DNA of 64,000 nucleotides, from the NCBI GenBank assembly GCA_029210045.1, contig JARGNX010000010.1:1-64000 (forward strand), written 5' to 3'. Made by a program: the position numbers and the translations under genes. Every line of letters starts with the position of its first letter. The stretch's first letter is position 1. This DNA comes from Coxiellaceae bacterium (GTDB lineage: Bacteria > Pseudomonadota > Gammaproteobacteria > Coxiellales > Coxiellaceae). Under the pieces are notes generated by a model that was given only the letters and a program-made list of their open reading frames with translations, was not told where the DNA came from and ran no database searches. Below, piece after piece: positions 8,272 to 17,347 of the stretch.

Positions 8272-8916
8272 ATGCGTCCAAGAAAGCCAAGTGTTGAGGG
8301 AAAATCACAGGAGCAAGATAGTGAGCGCTTTTTGTCAGAAAATTTTGTTGATAGGCTGCGTCACAAACAGCTAGTAATGTTATATAGCGATGGGATAGAT
8401 ATACTCCACTATGGTTATCTCAATGGCAAAGAGAGATTTAATGAATACTTTCGATGTCTTGAGCAAGAAAAATCGATAGTTACAGACTTATATTTAGCTA
8501 TGTTGTACATGCCAGGGGGGGCTCGCTCCACTCTATATGGCTCAGATTTTGGTCAAGAGACTGACTATATGAGTGCAGAAAATTGGCCAGCCATTGATGA
8601 TAGTAAAGGTGTAAATGTTAAAAGTCTTAGTGCGTCGAAAAGCTATCTTGAAAGGTTCCGTCAGCGCCTTGAGCAAAGGTTTCCTACGGTAGACGACACT
8701 TTTTTTACTCAGCGAGTGAAGGCATTCAATGTTTTTCATGAGCGTGTAAGTGTTAGGCGGCAACTGGCGTTTTCACTTGAGCGTTCAGCTTCCGCCGCAC
8801 CTCGCACCCATTATTCGCCACGGTTACAGGCTGTAGCTACAACGCAATCGGATAGTGAATTGTTGGCATCAGATAGCGATTCAGCTTCTGTGCCTTCGCC
8901 GACTCTATTTAAGTGA
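8272..8916 (+). CDS. Orphan protein, 214 residues
   Basis: Not recognised. No signal peptide or membrane segment. The body (about 20-165) is mixed alpha/beta with many aromatic and charged residues. The last 45 residues are low-complexity, rich in Ser, Asp and Ala (SDSELLASDSDSASV), an unstructured tail. GAGG lies ten bases before the ATG. It opens a block of orphan genes that ends at the large paralogues, so a host-directed role is possible but unsupported by any motif. Confidence 0.6.
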   Translation: MRPRKPSVEGKSQEQDSERFLSENFVDRLRHKQLVMLYSDGIDILHYGYLNGKERFNEYFRCLEQEKSIVTDLYLAMLYMPGGARSTLYGSDFGQETDYMSAENWPAIDDSKGVNVKSLSASKSYLERFRQRLEQRFPTVDDTFFTQRVKAFNVFHERVSVRRQLAFSLERSASAAPRTHYSPRLQAVATTQSDSELLASDSDSASVPSPTLFK

Positions 8917-9023
8917 TTTGTTAATAGTCAGCTAAATTCGGTAGATTGTAACAGTTTCAAGTATCACATCTCATATTATCTGTATATCCATGATAACACT
9001 CAAAATATAGCAATAAATAGCTG

Positions 9024-9032
9024 TGCTATAAT
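9024..9032 (+). promoter_or_regulatory. Extended -10 promoter element
   Basis: TGCTATAAT is a perfect extended -10 (TGn plus TATAAT), 33 bases upstream of the GTG start of the Cys-rich gene. No clear -35 is present at 17 bases upstream, which an extended -10 tolerates. Pattern match only. Confidence 0.45.
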
Positions 9033-9065
9033 TACCCGCATATTGAATGATGAGAGTGTGTAATA

Positions 9066-9515
9066 GTGGCGAAGGGTTGGTTAATAGCGTGGTGTTGTGC
9101 TGCAGGGGTGTTATTCACTGGATCTGGGTATGCTTATGGTTACTATGTTTGTTATCAAAGTAGAAACACCATAGGCTCATTAAAATATTTTGGTTGCACA
9201 GTTCAAAACGTTCGCTGTAATGACAGTCAACTTTATCATTTCGGTAAATATACTAGTTCACAACATCAAAATATTGCTTATCAGCGATGCATCAACTCAG
9301 AACCAGCACCACCACGCGATCACGGTTTATTTGTTTGTTATCGAAACGATGCACCATCATCAAAATTACAACGTTTGAAATACCATGATTGCGAATACAG
9401 CTATAAACCGTGCTGGCAACGTGATCTAAAACGTTTTGGTAAGTACGAAACCACTCGCGCATCTGAGTTGGCGCTGGTGCGATGTAAGTCAGGAACACCA
9501 TTACAAGTCGATTAA
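9066..9515 (+). CDS. Secreted Cys-rich protein with two tandem repeats
   Basis: A 149-residue protein with a GTG start and an N-terminal hydrophobic signal (AWCCAAGVLFTGSGYA). The mature part is two repeats of about 50 residues. Each reads Y/F-V-C-Y, then Cys (YFGC or YHDC), then Cys six or seven residues on, L..FGKY, and a closing RC. The first runs about 27-77, the second about 87-138. Four Cys per repeat suggest two disulfides in a periplasmic or secreted mini-domain. The next gene encodes a single copy of the same unit. I recognise no family; function is unknown. Confidence 0.7.
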   Translation: MAKGWLIAWCCAAGVLFTGSGYAYGYYVCYQSRNTIGSLKYFGCTVQNVRCNDSQLYHFGKYTSSQHQNIAYQRCINSEPAPPRDHGLFVCYRNDAPSSKLQRLKYHDCEYSYKPCWQRDLKRFGKYETTRASELALVRCKSGTPLQVD

Positions 9516-9541
9516 TTTGGTTCTATAGGGGGAGAGTGAAG

Positions 9542-9898
9542 ATGCTAAGTAAGAATAAACAACCGTGTGACAAGGCGCGCGCTAAAGCTTTGTCATTCCG
9601 TGCCACGACACGGAACCCAGTTATTTTAATTCTTTTTTCACTGTTATTAATGGCATTTATGTTGTTACCCACCAAGGTATTTGCCTACGACACATATTGG
9701 GGCTATTACGTTTGTTACGATCAAAATACACGTGGAAAGATTGGCTCTTGTGTTATCAGTAACGAAATATGCAATGCGAAATACCTGCATTATTACGGAC
9801 AATACAACGATCGATACGAGCAAAAAGATGGTTTATTGCGTTGCTACTATGACCGTAAATCGGTCGTAGATCCTGTAGCGAGGACTTGGCTTCACTAG
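9542..9898 (+). CDS. Secreted Cys-rich protein with one repeat unit
   Basis: A 118-residue protein from the ATG preceded by GGGGGAGAG; the GTG six bases upstream lies inside that purine tract and is less likely. After a long basic leader comes a hydrophobic signal (ILFSLLLMAFMLLP, cut near VFA). The mature part matches the repeat of the preceding gene: YYVCY, C, NEIC, YYGQY, LLRC. The leader is unusually long because a palindromic repeat is read through it (SFRATTRNP). The two genes are 26 bases apart and probably arose by duplication. Confidence 0.65.
   Translation: MLSKNKQPCDKARAKALSFRATTRNPVILILFSLLLMAFMLLPTKVFAYDTYWGYYVCYDQNTRGKIGSCVISNEICNAKYLHYYGQYNDRYEQKDGLLRCYYDRKSVVDPVARTWLH
9591..9620 (+). 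repeat. Palindromic repeat inside a signal-peptide leader
   Basis: TGTCATTCCGTG...CACGGAACCCA is related to the dispersed GTCATCCCGG family and forms a short hairpin (TTCCGTG/CACGGAA). It lies in frame within the basic n-region of the small Cys-rich protein, so it adds residues without breaking the gene. Confidence 0.5.
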
Positions 9899-9971
9899 CG
9901 AGCATATATTTTTGCTATATATAATATTGTGTTAATGTTTGAAGGTTATAATCATGCTTAATTAAAAAGCC

Positions 9972-12692
9972 ATGATTTTAAAAGTATATAGTATGCTCTC
10001 GAGAGAAAAATTTGTTGAAGAATTAAGGTGTTATATAGCGACGTTTTATTTTAAGCGCGGTTATGCCTTTCGTGATTTATTAAAGAATCTTAGCGATGGA
10101 TTGGCGCTTCGCGAGGTAATCGAACGTTTTGAGGATCATGTACAGGTTTATGATAAAGGTCTTAACGAAATAGGCTTCATCAGGCGATTATTGCAAGCGC
10201 AGCAAAAGGTGGAAAACTACCCGTTAAGTTTTATGGGTGATCGTGGCGCACCATCAGTTAAAGTTGTTCCACTGCGTATTTTATTTGGATGCTTAGTACG
10301 CGAGGATTACAGGATGTTGGTGGGTTTTGCTGGGACTGGTGACACCCTTGCTAAGCTGCTTGTTTTTGATTGTGCTATGCGGCGAACTTGGCTCACTTAT
10401 GATGCGAGGGATTGCATTGGTAGGTACATGCTGTCTCGGCCTTTAAGCATAGACGATCAACATATATTAATGCGGTTATATGTCAAAGATAGAAACTCTA
10501 TTGGTATCTGTTTAATGGAGGGTATGCGCTCATCTCATTATACCGAAGAAACTTTAGCAATAATGGCTAGTGATCAGACTCGGTCAAGTATGAGGGATGC
10601 TGCTAGATGCAGGTTAGGTATTATCGCTATGGACCTCACGTATAATATTTCAGCGCTCAATATGCTTGATATACCACCGGAATCATTTGATGCTGTACTA
10701 GAGGAAAATTTAAAAAGGAATATGTGGGACTTAGCGTTTCGCGATCTTATGCGAGTGAGGCGCGAGGAGAAAGCAGTGTATGAAAAATATGTTAAGCAAA
10801 CTGTTCGTTATTACTATAATAATTTGCAGCCATTAAATACGACTGCTGCGACTCTGTTGCTGGCTGTTTCCGAGCCTTCAGATGCTTTATTTCAGGTGGC
10901 TAAGTTTGCTTATTATCAGGACCCAGGCCATCAGCTTAAAGCATTCTTGTACTACTCGCAGCTAAAAAAATTGGATCAACACGCTTTGCCGAATCGTGTG
11001 CATATTGAAATGCTCTCTATAGCAAGGTTGTTTTTTAGTTACCGAAACTCGGCTGTAGCAAGCGAATACCTCAACATGCTTTTATTGATCAATGGTTATG
11101 ATGCAACGTTTAGTGAGGCGTATCGTATTGCACGCAACTCAGCAGCGTGTGACTTAGTAAAAAAGGCCTGTTTTGATTTCTGTATGAATAGGATGATGCA
11201 GCATGTGTATTTGTATGCAAGACCTAAGTTGCTATTAGTCATCGCTCATTTTTTAAAGCATGGAATAGGCTGTGATGAGGATCAAGAACGATCGCGTTAT
11301 TATAGGTCTCTTGCAGGCGATGTTAGTTTATATGATGAGGTGATTGAGGACTTAGTTACAAGGGCAAAAGCAGGTGATAATTCAGTTGTTAAGCATCTGT
11401 GGAAACTAAATAAAGCCACCACAGCACCGCATGAAGTAAGGACTGCCTTGCTGCGATGTTATGCTTATGGGTGGGGCGTTAGGGCGAATGCTGAACGTGT
11501 AAATGATATGGCAATTGAGTGGCGCTTGCCTGTTCCACCAGGTGTTATTGATGAATCGGGTGAGACACTTGCTACAGTAGTTACTGCCCTGGCAGCCGCA
11601 AAAGCACGTGAGTATGATGCTAGCCTTCATATTTATTTGATGACGAAAATCAAGCTGTGTTTAATGCTAATTGGCACCAAAAAAAACTTATTGCATGTTT
11701 TAGATTTACCGATTTATTCCGATGGTTGCTATGCTGATCAAGCTTTGCAAGAGCTTGCACGTTTAACGCGCAGGTATACGGCTCAATTGTCAGGTGAAAA
11801 GCAGCTACAGTGGTTTAATGTATTAAGCGACTTAGAATGGTCACATAAGTATATCTATGGTGAGGCCTCGGAAACAGAAGGTGATATTATTTCACGCCTT
11901 AATGACGGTAAAGTGGTCAGCTTTAATATGACTTGGTCGAACTGGTTAAGTGCGCATGCTATTCAATATACGTTTTACAAATGCAAAGGTGAGATTCATC
12001 TCAACATCTCTAATCGTGGCGCAAACGCGGAGGATGGTCATTGCGGTATATCTATATTTACAGTGGGAGATATAACGGCCATAAGCTCAAGGGATAAAGT
12101 GCAAGCGTTGGTTAAAAGCTGCAAAAGCCGTGCTTTTTGTGAGGCAACCAACAGTGAAGCGGGTGATGGAATAGGTGGTAAGTTAGGTTTAACGCTTAAA
12201 CATACCGTTAAAAAATCGCCACAACCCAGCGGTTCGTGTGCTGTAGCGGGAGTGCAAAATGCTGTATTGAACCATTGTGCGATTCAATGGATGCACTCGT
12301 TATATGGGGTTGGTGTTTCAAGCAATCCTGACTATGCTGAACTCTCAGTAGATAATATTAATTTTTGTTTTGATCTTGGCATTAATAACGATTACAAGCC
12401 TTGGCGAGAATCGCTTCGTGTGTATGGCGTTGATGGCCTGCAAGAGCTGCCTGCGTTACCTGCGATGGGGCAAAAAATTTCGACGGTTGAGCATGATGCG
12501 GTAATGGGGTTGGTTAGGTATCATGCTGCTGAAAAGCAGCGTAGCGACTGTGGGCAGTCACGTTGCAAGGGGGCTTTAATTGCTTTACATGCCAGTCAAC
12601 CAGCGGTGTTTTCAGCGGTTACGGAGGAGGCTAAGTTGGTTGGTGATGAAGCTCCTATGCTTGCAAATACAATGGATGCACCGCTTATCTAA
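9972..12692 (+). CDS. Large Sel1-like repeat protein with C-terminal His-Asn-Gln-Cys module (paralogue 1)
   Basis: A 906-residue orphan with no signal peptide and no clear membrane segment. Residues 1-570 are helical; several stretches resemble Sel1-like repeats (HFLKHGIGCDEDQERSRYY, RCYAYGWGVRANAERVND). Residues about 640-770 form the module shared with the next gene and with the gene starting at 61526: G-x-VVSF...WSNW, His662, Asn681 in ISNRG, a G-rich GIGGKLGL, then Gln751 and Cys756 in QPSGSCA. Such a set suggests a cysteine hydrolase or acyltransferase, by inference. No strong ribosome site is seen. ATG at 9993 (MLSREKF) is an alternative start that matches the paralogue's N-terminus better. 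A secreted effector is plausible but unproven. Confidence 0.65.
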   Translation: MILKVYSMLSREKFVEELRCYIATFYFKRGYAFRDLLKNLSDGLALREVIERFEDHVQVYDKGLNEIGFIRRLLQAQQKVENYPLSFMGDRGAPSVKVVPLRILFGCLVREDYRMLVGFAGTGDTLAKLLVFDCAMRRTWLTYDARDCIGRYMLSRPLSIDDQHILMRLYVKDRNSIGICLMEGMRSSHYTEETLAIMASDQTRSSMRDAARCRLGIIAMDLTYNISALNMLDIPPESFDAVLEENLKRNMWDLAFRDLMRVRREEKAVYEKYVKQTVRYYYNNLQPLNTTAATLLLAVSEPSDALFQVAKFAYYQDPGHQLKAFLYYSQLKKLDQHALPNRVHIEMLSIARLFFSYRNSAVASEYLNMLLLINGYDATFSEAYRIARNSAACDLVKKACFDFCMNRMMQHVYLYARPKLLLVIAHFLKHGIGCDEDQERSRYYRSLAGDVSLYDEVIEDLVTRAKAGDNSVVKHLWKLNKATTAPHEVRTALLRCYAYGWGVRANAERVNDMAIEWRLPVPPGVIDESGETLATVVTALAAAKAREYDASLHIYLMTKIKLCLMLIGTKKNLLHVLDLPIYSDGCYADQALQELARLTRRYTAQLSGEKQLQWFNVLSDLEWSHKYIYGEASETEGDIISRLNDGKVVSFNMTWSNWLSAHAIQYTFYKCKGEIHLNISNRGANAEDGHCGISIFTVGDITAISSRDKVQALVKSCKSRAFCEATNSEAGDGIGGKLGLTLKHTVKKSPQPSGSCAVAGVQNAVLNHCAIQWMHSLYGVGVSSNPDYAELSVDNINFCFDLGINNDYKPWRESLRVYGVDGLQELPALPAMGQKISTVEHDAVMGLVRYHAAEKQRSDCGQSRCKGALIALHASQPAVFSAVTEEAKLVGDEAPMLANTMDAPLI

Positions 12693-12753
12693 TAAAGGGT
12701 TAAGGCTATATAGGTATAATTAAGCCATATATTGTTAACTTGATGATTTTAAA

Positions 12754-15408
12754 ATGTTTAATAGAAAGCGTCTGGTCAAAGCCATCAAAAGTAACGTTGC
12801 AGAATGGGGTCTTGATGAAGTCCCAATATTTCAACGGCTTATAGGTATGCTTAATACTAAGCAAAGCGTCACATCAATGCTTAAGCAATTCAACGATGAT
12901 AGTGAAGCTTGTTTGGCTGCTTCTGAGGTTTTACCGCAACAACGCGCTTTAATGGCCGCAATTAAAGCCTATTTAGAAGCTGCAAAACTTTTTAAAAAAT
13001 ACCCTTTAAGTTTCTTGCATGGCTTTAGTGATGATTCGTTGGTAGCGATTGGTCAAGCTGTAATCGATGAAAATTTTGAATGCCTGATAGAGTTTTCGCG
13101 GCGTGGAAACATTGTGGCACAATCTATTATTAATAAAGTTGCATTTGAAAGAGAGAGGCCTTTGGAGCCGCCTGATTGTATTGATGGATACATGCATACA
13201 CAGCGTGCTACGTCGGCTGATCAACAAAGTTTATGTGCTTTATCGTTAACTTGCAGCGGACCATTTGCCATGCGGTTATTGAAAAGAATCTTATTTCGGA
13301 CTTATACATCATCAACGTTAGTAGTGCTCGCTTGTGATGGTGATTATATGGTGAAATCAAAATTACGTGCAGAGGCTAGGGCACTATTAACAGGTAGTGA
13401 TCTTGATTTTATAAAGCCCCGAGTAGGAGGGTATCAGCCTTGTATCCCAGTTAAATTGTTAGTGCATTTTGATGTTAAAGACAGTAATACCGGGTTAAGT
13501 CCTCACGAGTTACGAGCATTTTCAGTGGTGAAGGTGGCATATAAAGATATGGGATTTGTAAGTATTCCTTCAATAGAAGAATTAAGGCGGCTTCGTTGGG
13601 ATGATACCACCGATCCAGGCCGTACGATTAAATGGTTGTTAGATGGCAGTGGAAAAAATAATTATCGTTATGTGAATTATTTGTCAGGCATGCTAAGTGA
13701 TGGTGATGCGGATTCGGATAAAACTAAGAATGTAATAGAGATCATGCGTGAGCATGCCAAGTATTACCCTTATATGGATATACTGGATGATATCTTAACG
13801 CACGGTAGTTATGCGCTTCTTTGTTATTATGCGGATGTAATGTATCGCAATCGGCCGGATGCGTTTGATGATATAGTTAAGCGAGTGGTTAGTCATTTTG
13901 TTGTGAGTGATCATGAGAGGGTTTGGACGCTGTTATGCAATAATCCACACTGTGAGACACCTACTGTATTGTTAGCCGCAAAGATTAAGTATTATCAGAA
14001 TCCACATAATCCAAAATATGCCTATTTATATTGTAAGCAATTAATGGCTATAGGTAAGTCAGAGGTTGGAGAGGCGCAGCATTATGAAATACTTGCCTTA
14101 GCAAAGTTTGCGCTTAATACTAAAGAGCCAGCCGCTGTAGATATGTATCTGAACTTGCTATCGAAGGTTATTGGCCTTCAAGCGGCGTTTGAGGCGGCGT
14201 TAGCAATAGCGCAAGAGCCAGGTTGTACTGATGATATAAAAAAGTCCGCATTTAATTTTGTAAATAAGTCTCAGGTTAGTGGAGTCATATCAACAAACGT
14301 TCAAGCCCTTGACATAGCTGGTACCTTCTATCGCGAGGGCATTGGGTGTGGTGTGGATACTGCGCATATGCTTGCGTTACAACTGCATGCGCAAGAAGGC
14401 GGTAGTAGAGGATTAGCCTTGGCCAATAATATTAAATTTTGTTTAATGTTAATTGGTGCTAGTGATCGTACCTTTACTGTTGAAGGTTTGCCATACGTGT
14501 CGCGAGGTTACGCTGGTAGTGGGGTCGATATTGTTTCAACACTGATCGATGGTTATATCGCTGAAAAAGCACCAGAGCAAGCACCTCAGTGGCGACAAGT
14601 TAGAGAAGATTTAAATCGCAGGGCTGATGTTGATACGGTTGATCAGCTGGTGGGAGGAGCTGTAGTGAATTTCCATCAATGTTGGAGTGGTTGGCGGGGG
14701 AATCACTTGGCGGTGAGTTCGTTGTTTATGTTGAATGGCGAAGTATATTTAATCAATGGTAATCGTGGCCTTCGAAGCAGGACCAAGCCTGGTGGTTTAA
14801 GTTTTTTTCATGTGGGCAATACTGAACTGTTACAAACAAAAATTGGCGTGAAAAAATTGATGGCTAATTGTCATCGTCAAGTCTATTCAGAAAGAACTGA
14901 TCCTACGGTGGATGATGGGGTAGGTAAAGATTTAGATTTAGATTACATGGGCACGATTGTCAAATCAAATCAAAAGGGTGGTACGTGTGCACCTGTTTCA
15001 GTATATAATGCCATTTTATCACACTTAGTTGCCAAACGATTGCAGGAGCTATATGAAGGTAAGCCAATGCCCGATGGCTTAACCATGGCAATGGTTCAAT
15101 CTGCGTTTGATGATGTTTACTATCCGATTTATAAATCATTTCGTACTTACCTGAGAGAAAAAGGCATGCATGGCATTATGGTGCTTTGTGAGTCGGAATT
15201 ATCTTCCGTGGATCGCGATGAAGCGATAGCCTGTGTTGAAGGGTTTGTCTCACAGTGTTTAGCTAGTGATGATGCTGACACGGTAGGGAAGGGACGTTAT
15301 TTGGCACAATCTATGCGTGAAATATTCAAGCGTGAAGATAAACCGGAAATGGAGACCCCGTCAGTTGTAGCTGAAGATGCTGTGGCCAGATTAGCTGCTG
15401 GTGAATAG
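12754..15408 (+). CDS. Large Sel1-like repeat protein with C-terminal His-Asn-Gln-Cys module (paralogue 2)
   Basis: An 884-residue paralogue of the preceding gene, 61 bases downstream. They share a YPLSF element near the N-terminus (about residue 86), helical repeats including the Sel1-like GTFYREGIGCGVDTAHML, the segment KFCLMLIGA, and the C-terminal module. Here the module is GGAVVNF...CWSGW, His651, Asn670 in NGNRG, GVGKDLDL, Gln740 and Cys745 in QKGGTCAPV. The His-Cys distance (94) equals that in paralogue 1. Both starts are preceded by ATGATTTTAAA, a trace of duplication. Cytosolic or secreted without a cleavable signal; function unknown. Confidence 0.65.
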   Translation: MFNRKRLVKAIKSNVAEWGLDEVPIFQRLIGMLNTKQSVTSMLKQFNDDSEACLAASEVLPQQRALMAAIKAYLEAAKLFKKYPLSFLHGFSDDSLVAIGQAVIDENFECLIEFSRRGNIVAQSIINKVAFERERPLEPPDCIDGYMHTQRATSADQQSLCALSLTCSGPFAMRLLKRILFRTYTSSTLVVLACDGDYMVKSKLRAEARALLTGSDLDFIKPRVGGYQPCIPVKLLVHFDVKDSNTGLSPHELRAFSVVKVAYKDMGFVSIPSIEELRRLRWDDTTDPGRTIKWLLDGSGKNNYRYVNYLSGMLSDGDADSDKTKNVIEIMREHAKYYPYMDILDDILTHGSYALLCYYADVMYRNRPDAFDDIVKRVVSHFVVSDHERVWTLLCNNPHCETPTVLLAAKIKYYQNPHNPKYAYLYCKQLMAIGKSEVGEAQHYEILALAKFALNTKEPAAVDMYLNLLSKVIGLQAAFEAALAIAQEPGCTDDIKKSAFNFVNKSQVSGVISTNVQALDIAGTFYREGIGCGVDTAHMLALQLHAQEGGSRGLALANNIKFCLMLIGASDRTFTVEGLPYVSRGYAGSGVDIVSTLIDGYIAEKAPEQAPQWRQVREDLNRRADVDTVDQLVGGAVVNFHQCWSGWRGNHLAVSSLFMLNGEVYLINGNRGLRSRTKPGGLSFFHVGNTELLQTKIGVKKLMANCHRQVYSERTDPTVDDGVGKDLDLDYMGTIVKSNQKGGTCAPVSVYNAILSHLVAKRLQELYEGKPMPDGLTMAMVQSAFDDVYYPIYKSFRTYLREKGMHGIMVLCESELSSVDRDEAIACVEGFVSQCLASDDADTVGKGRYLAQSMREIFKREDKPEMETPSVVAEDAVARLAAGE

Positions 15409-15435
15409 TGTTGTTATTTGAAGGTTTGATAGTTT

Positions 15436-15455
15436 CCCCGCCGGTGATGGCGGGG
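15436..15455. other. Perfect GC hairpin between convergent genes
   Basis: CCCCGCC-GGTGAT-GGCGGGG, a seven-base-pair perfect stem between the convergent large paralogue and minE. No T tract follows on either strand, so intrinsic termination is not supported, though it may stall or protect transcripts from either side. Confidence 0.5.
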
Positions 15456-15474
15456 ATGTAACTGGAGTGAAGTC

Positions 15475-15741
15475 TTAAGCGGTGACTTCTTCTTTTTCTG
15501 GAAGCACCACGTTGAGCTCCATTACTGAACTATTGTCTTGGCGGTGTAGGTCCACCTTAACTTGATCAATATCGATCTTGGCGTACTTGGCGACAACCTC
15601 TAAGATTTCTTTACGCAATAAAGGTAAAAAATCTTCTTCGCTGGAGCTGTCTGTTCGCGATTGAGCGATAATGATTTGTAAGCGATCGCGAGCAATGGAC
15701 GCGGACTTCTTTTTAAAGCCTATATATTCTAAGAAACTCAT
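15475..15741 (-). CDS. minE: Cell division topological specificity factor MinE
   Basis: 88 residues, the normal length. The N-terminal anti-MinCD helix region includes ARDRLQIIIAQSR, and the C-terminal topological domain contains LLPLLRKEILEVVAKY and the strand VDLHRQDNSSVMELNV. MinE stimulates MinD ATPase and drives pole-to-pole oscillation. It overlaps minD by four bases and is last in the minCDE operon. Confidence 0.95.
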   Translation of the reverse strand: MSFLEYIGFKKKSASIARDRLQIIIAQSRTDSSSEEDFLPLLRKEILEVVAKYAKIDIDQVKVDLHRQDNSSVMELNVVLPEKEEVTA

Positions 15742-16559
15742 GCCATTACTTCCTCTTTGTTAAATAAACGTTTAAAGAAGCTTTGTTTTTTCCCAGGCAT
15801 TAATGGTGGAGCGGGTTCGCCTAAGAAGCGAGAGACTAATGCATCGTAAGCCTTGCCGGCATCAGAATCTTTTTCTAAAATGACTGGCTGACCAGAGTTT
15901 GATGCATTCAGTACGGCTTGTGACTCAGGGATAATACCGGCCAAATTAATGCCCAATAGTTCTTGAATATCAGCGATTGATAGCATTTCACCTTTATCAA
16001 CACGCTTGGCTGAGTAACGAGTAACCACTAGGTGTTCTTTTACGGTTTTTTCACCGTCTTGCGCGGCTTTGGTCTTGCTTGCAAGCATACCCAAGATGCG
16101 ATCAGAGTCACGCACTGAAGATACTTCAGGATTAGTGACCACTAATGCTGTATCAGCAAAGTGCATCGCCATCATGGCGCCACTTTCGATACCGGCAGGT
16201 GAGTCGCAAATGATAAAATCAAATGTTTTTTTGAGTTCGTCGATGATTTTGCCAACACCTTCTTGAGTCAATGCATCTTTATCGCGTGTTTGTGATGCAG
16301 CTAAAATATGCAGGTTGGGTGTGACTTTGTCTTTAATCAATGCTTGATTAAGATTGGCTTCGCCTTGAATCACATTGATGATGTCATACACCACACGGCG
16401 TTCAACACCCATAATTAAATCCAAGTTACGTAAGCCGATATCAAAATCGATTACGACGGTTTTTTTACCGCGTTGTGCCAATCCTGTGGCAAATGACGCG
16501 CTGGTCGTGGTCTTGCCTACACCACCTTTACCGGATGTTACCACTACAACTTGTGTCAT
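15738..16559 (-). CDS. minD: Septum site-determining ATPase MinD
   Basis: 273 residues with the deviant Walker A KGGVGKTT near residues 11-18, switch I and II (VIDFDIGLRNLDL; IICDSPAGIE) and a C-terminal amphipathic membrane-targeting helix (KKQSFFKRLFNKEE). It recruits MinC to the membrane and is displaced by MinE. GAGAGGACG precedes the ATG, which lies 14 bases after the minC stop. Confidence 0.96.
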   Translation of the reverse strand: MTQVVVVTSGKGGVGKTTTSASFATGLAQRGKKTVVIDFDIGLRNLDLIMGVERRVVYDIINVIQGEANLNQALIKDKVTPNLHILAASQTRDKDALTQEGVGKIIDELKKTFDFIICDSPAGIESGAMMAMHFADTALVVTNPEVSSVRDSDRILGMLASKTKAAQDGEKTVKEHLVVTRYSAKRVDKGEMLSIADIQELLGINLAGIIPESQAVLNASNSGQPVILEKDSDAGKAYDALVSRFLGEPAPPLMPGKKQSFFKRLFNKEEVMA

Positions 16560-16573
16560 GTTCGTCCTCTCAG

Positions 16574-17347
16574 TTAAGTAATATCAATCTGTATTTTGCC
16601 ATCTCTTAGATGGATATGCACCATCGATTTGACTTTATTTGGTGACTCGAATTGGTCTCTGGTCAAGTAGTGTCCCGCTATAGCAACCAGTTCAGCGTCG
16701 AGCTGTTGGCAAAAAATGCGTGCATCGGGATCGCCTTTTGCACCAGCCAGTGCGCGACCGCGCAGTGGGCCGTGAATATGTATATTGCCATCTGCAATTA
16801 CTTCTGCGCCGGCATTAACCGCGGCTAATACCAATAAATCTCCACCGGCAGCATAGATCTGTTGGCCTGATCGCACTGGTTTAGTGATGATCTTGGTATA
16901 GCCTTTAGACGCTGATTTTTTTTCAGCTACTTTTTTAGCTTTTTTCTCAGGCTCAGCTGCGCAGGGTGGTTGCTTGGGTGCTTCAGCGGCTTCTTTTTTA
17001 TCATTACTGACAGCGATACGCGCATTGAGTAATGCGAGGCCGTTGTCTTCGGCTAGCTTGGCATCTTTTTGGTTGATGCCTCGGATGGCAACGGGTACCA
17101 CATTAAAGCTGCGTAAAACATCACACAACCCTTTAACATCGAGAAAGGGTTTTAGTTGCTCATTAATGGCGCCGGCGTCTATTACCACAGGCGCTTGTTC
17201 AAAATATTTTGGCGCCGAGGCAATGGTTTTAGCCATTTCTTGTTTGATTTTATCGAGTTGACAATCGTGCAGTTTGAGCACAGTCATGGGTACTAAATCA
17301 GCTTTGAGTTGCATGCTGTTGGTGCTTTCTTGAGTCGCTTGTTCCAT
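16574..17347 (-). CDS. minC: Septum formation inhibitor MinC
   Basis: 257 residues with an N-terminal FtsZ-inhibiting domain (about 1-115), a Lys/Ala/Glu-rich linker (KKAKKVAEKKSASKG) and a C-terminal beta-helix domain with RSGQQIYA, GDLLVLAAVNAGAEVIADG and HIHGPLRGRALAGAKGD. The C-terminal domain binds MinD. First gene of the Min operon, with about 235 bases of non-coding sequence upstream shared with the divergent DoxX gene. Confidence 0.95.
   Translation of the reverse strand: MEQATQESTNSMQLKADLVPMTVLKLHDCQLDKIKQEMAKTIASAPKYFEQAPVVIDAGAINEQLKPFLDVKGLCDVLRSFNVVPVAIRGINQKDAKLAEDNGLALLNARIAVSNDKKEAAEAPKQPPCAAEPEKKAKKVAEKKSASKGYTKIITKPVRSGQQIYAAGGDLLVLAAVNAGAEVIADGNIHIHGPLRGRALAGAKGDPDARIFCQQLDAELVAIAGHYLTRDQFESPNKVKSMVHIHLRDGKIQIDIT

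Noticed and set aside
15436-15455. Rho-independent terminator between the large paralogue and minE
   Set aside because: The stem is perfect but no T tract follows on either strand, so only the hairpin is reported.
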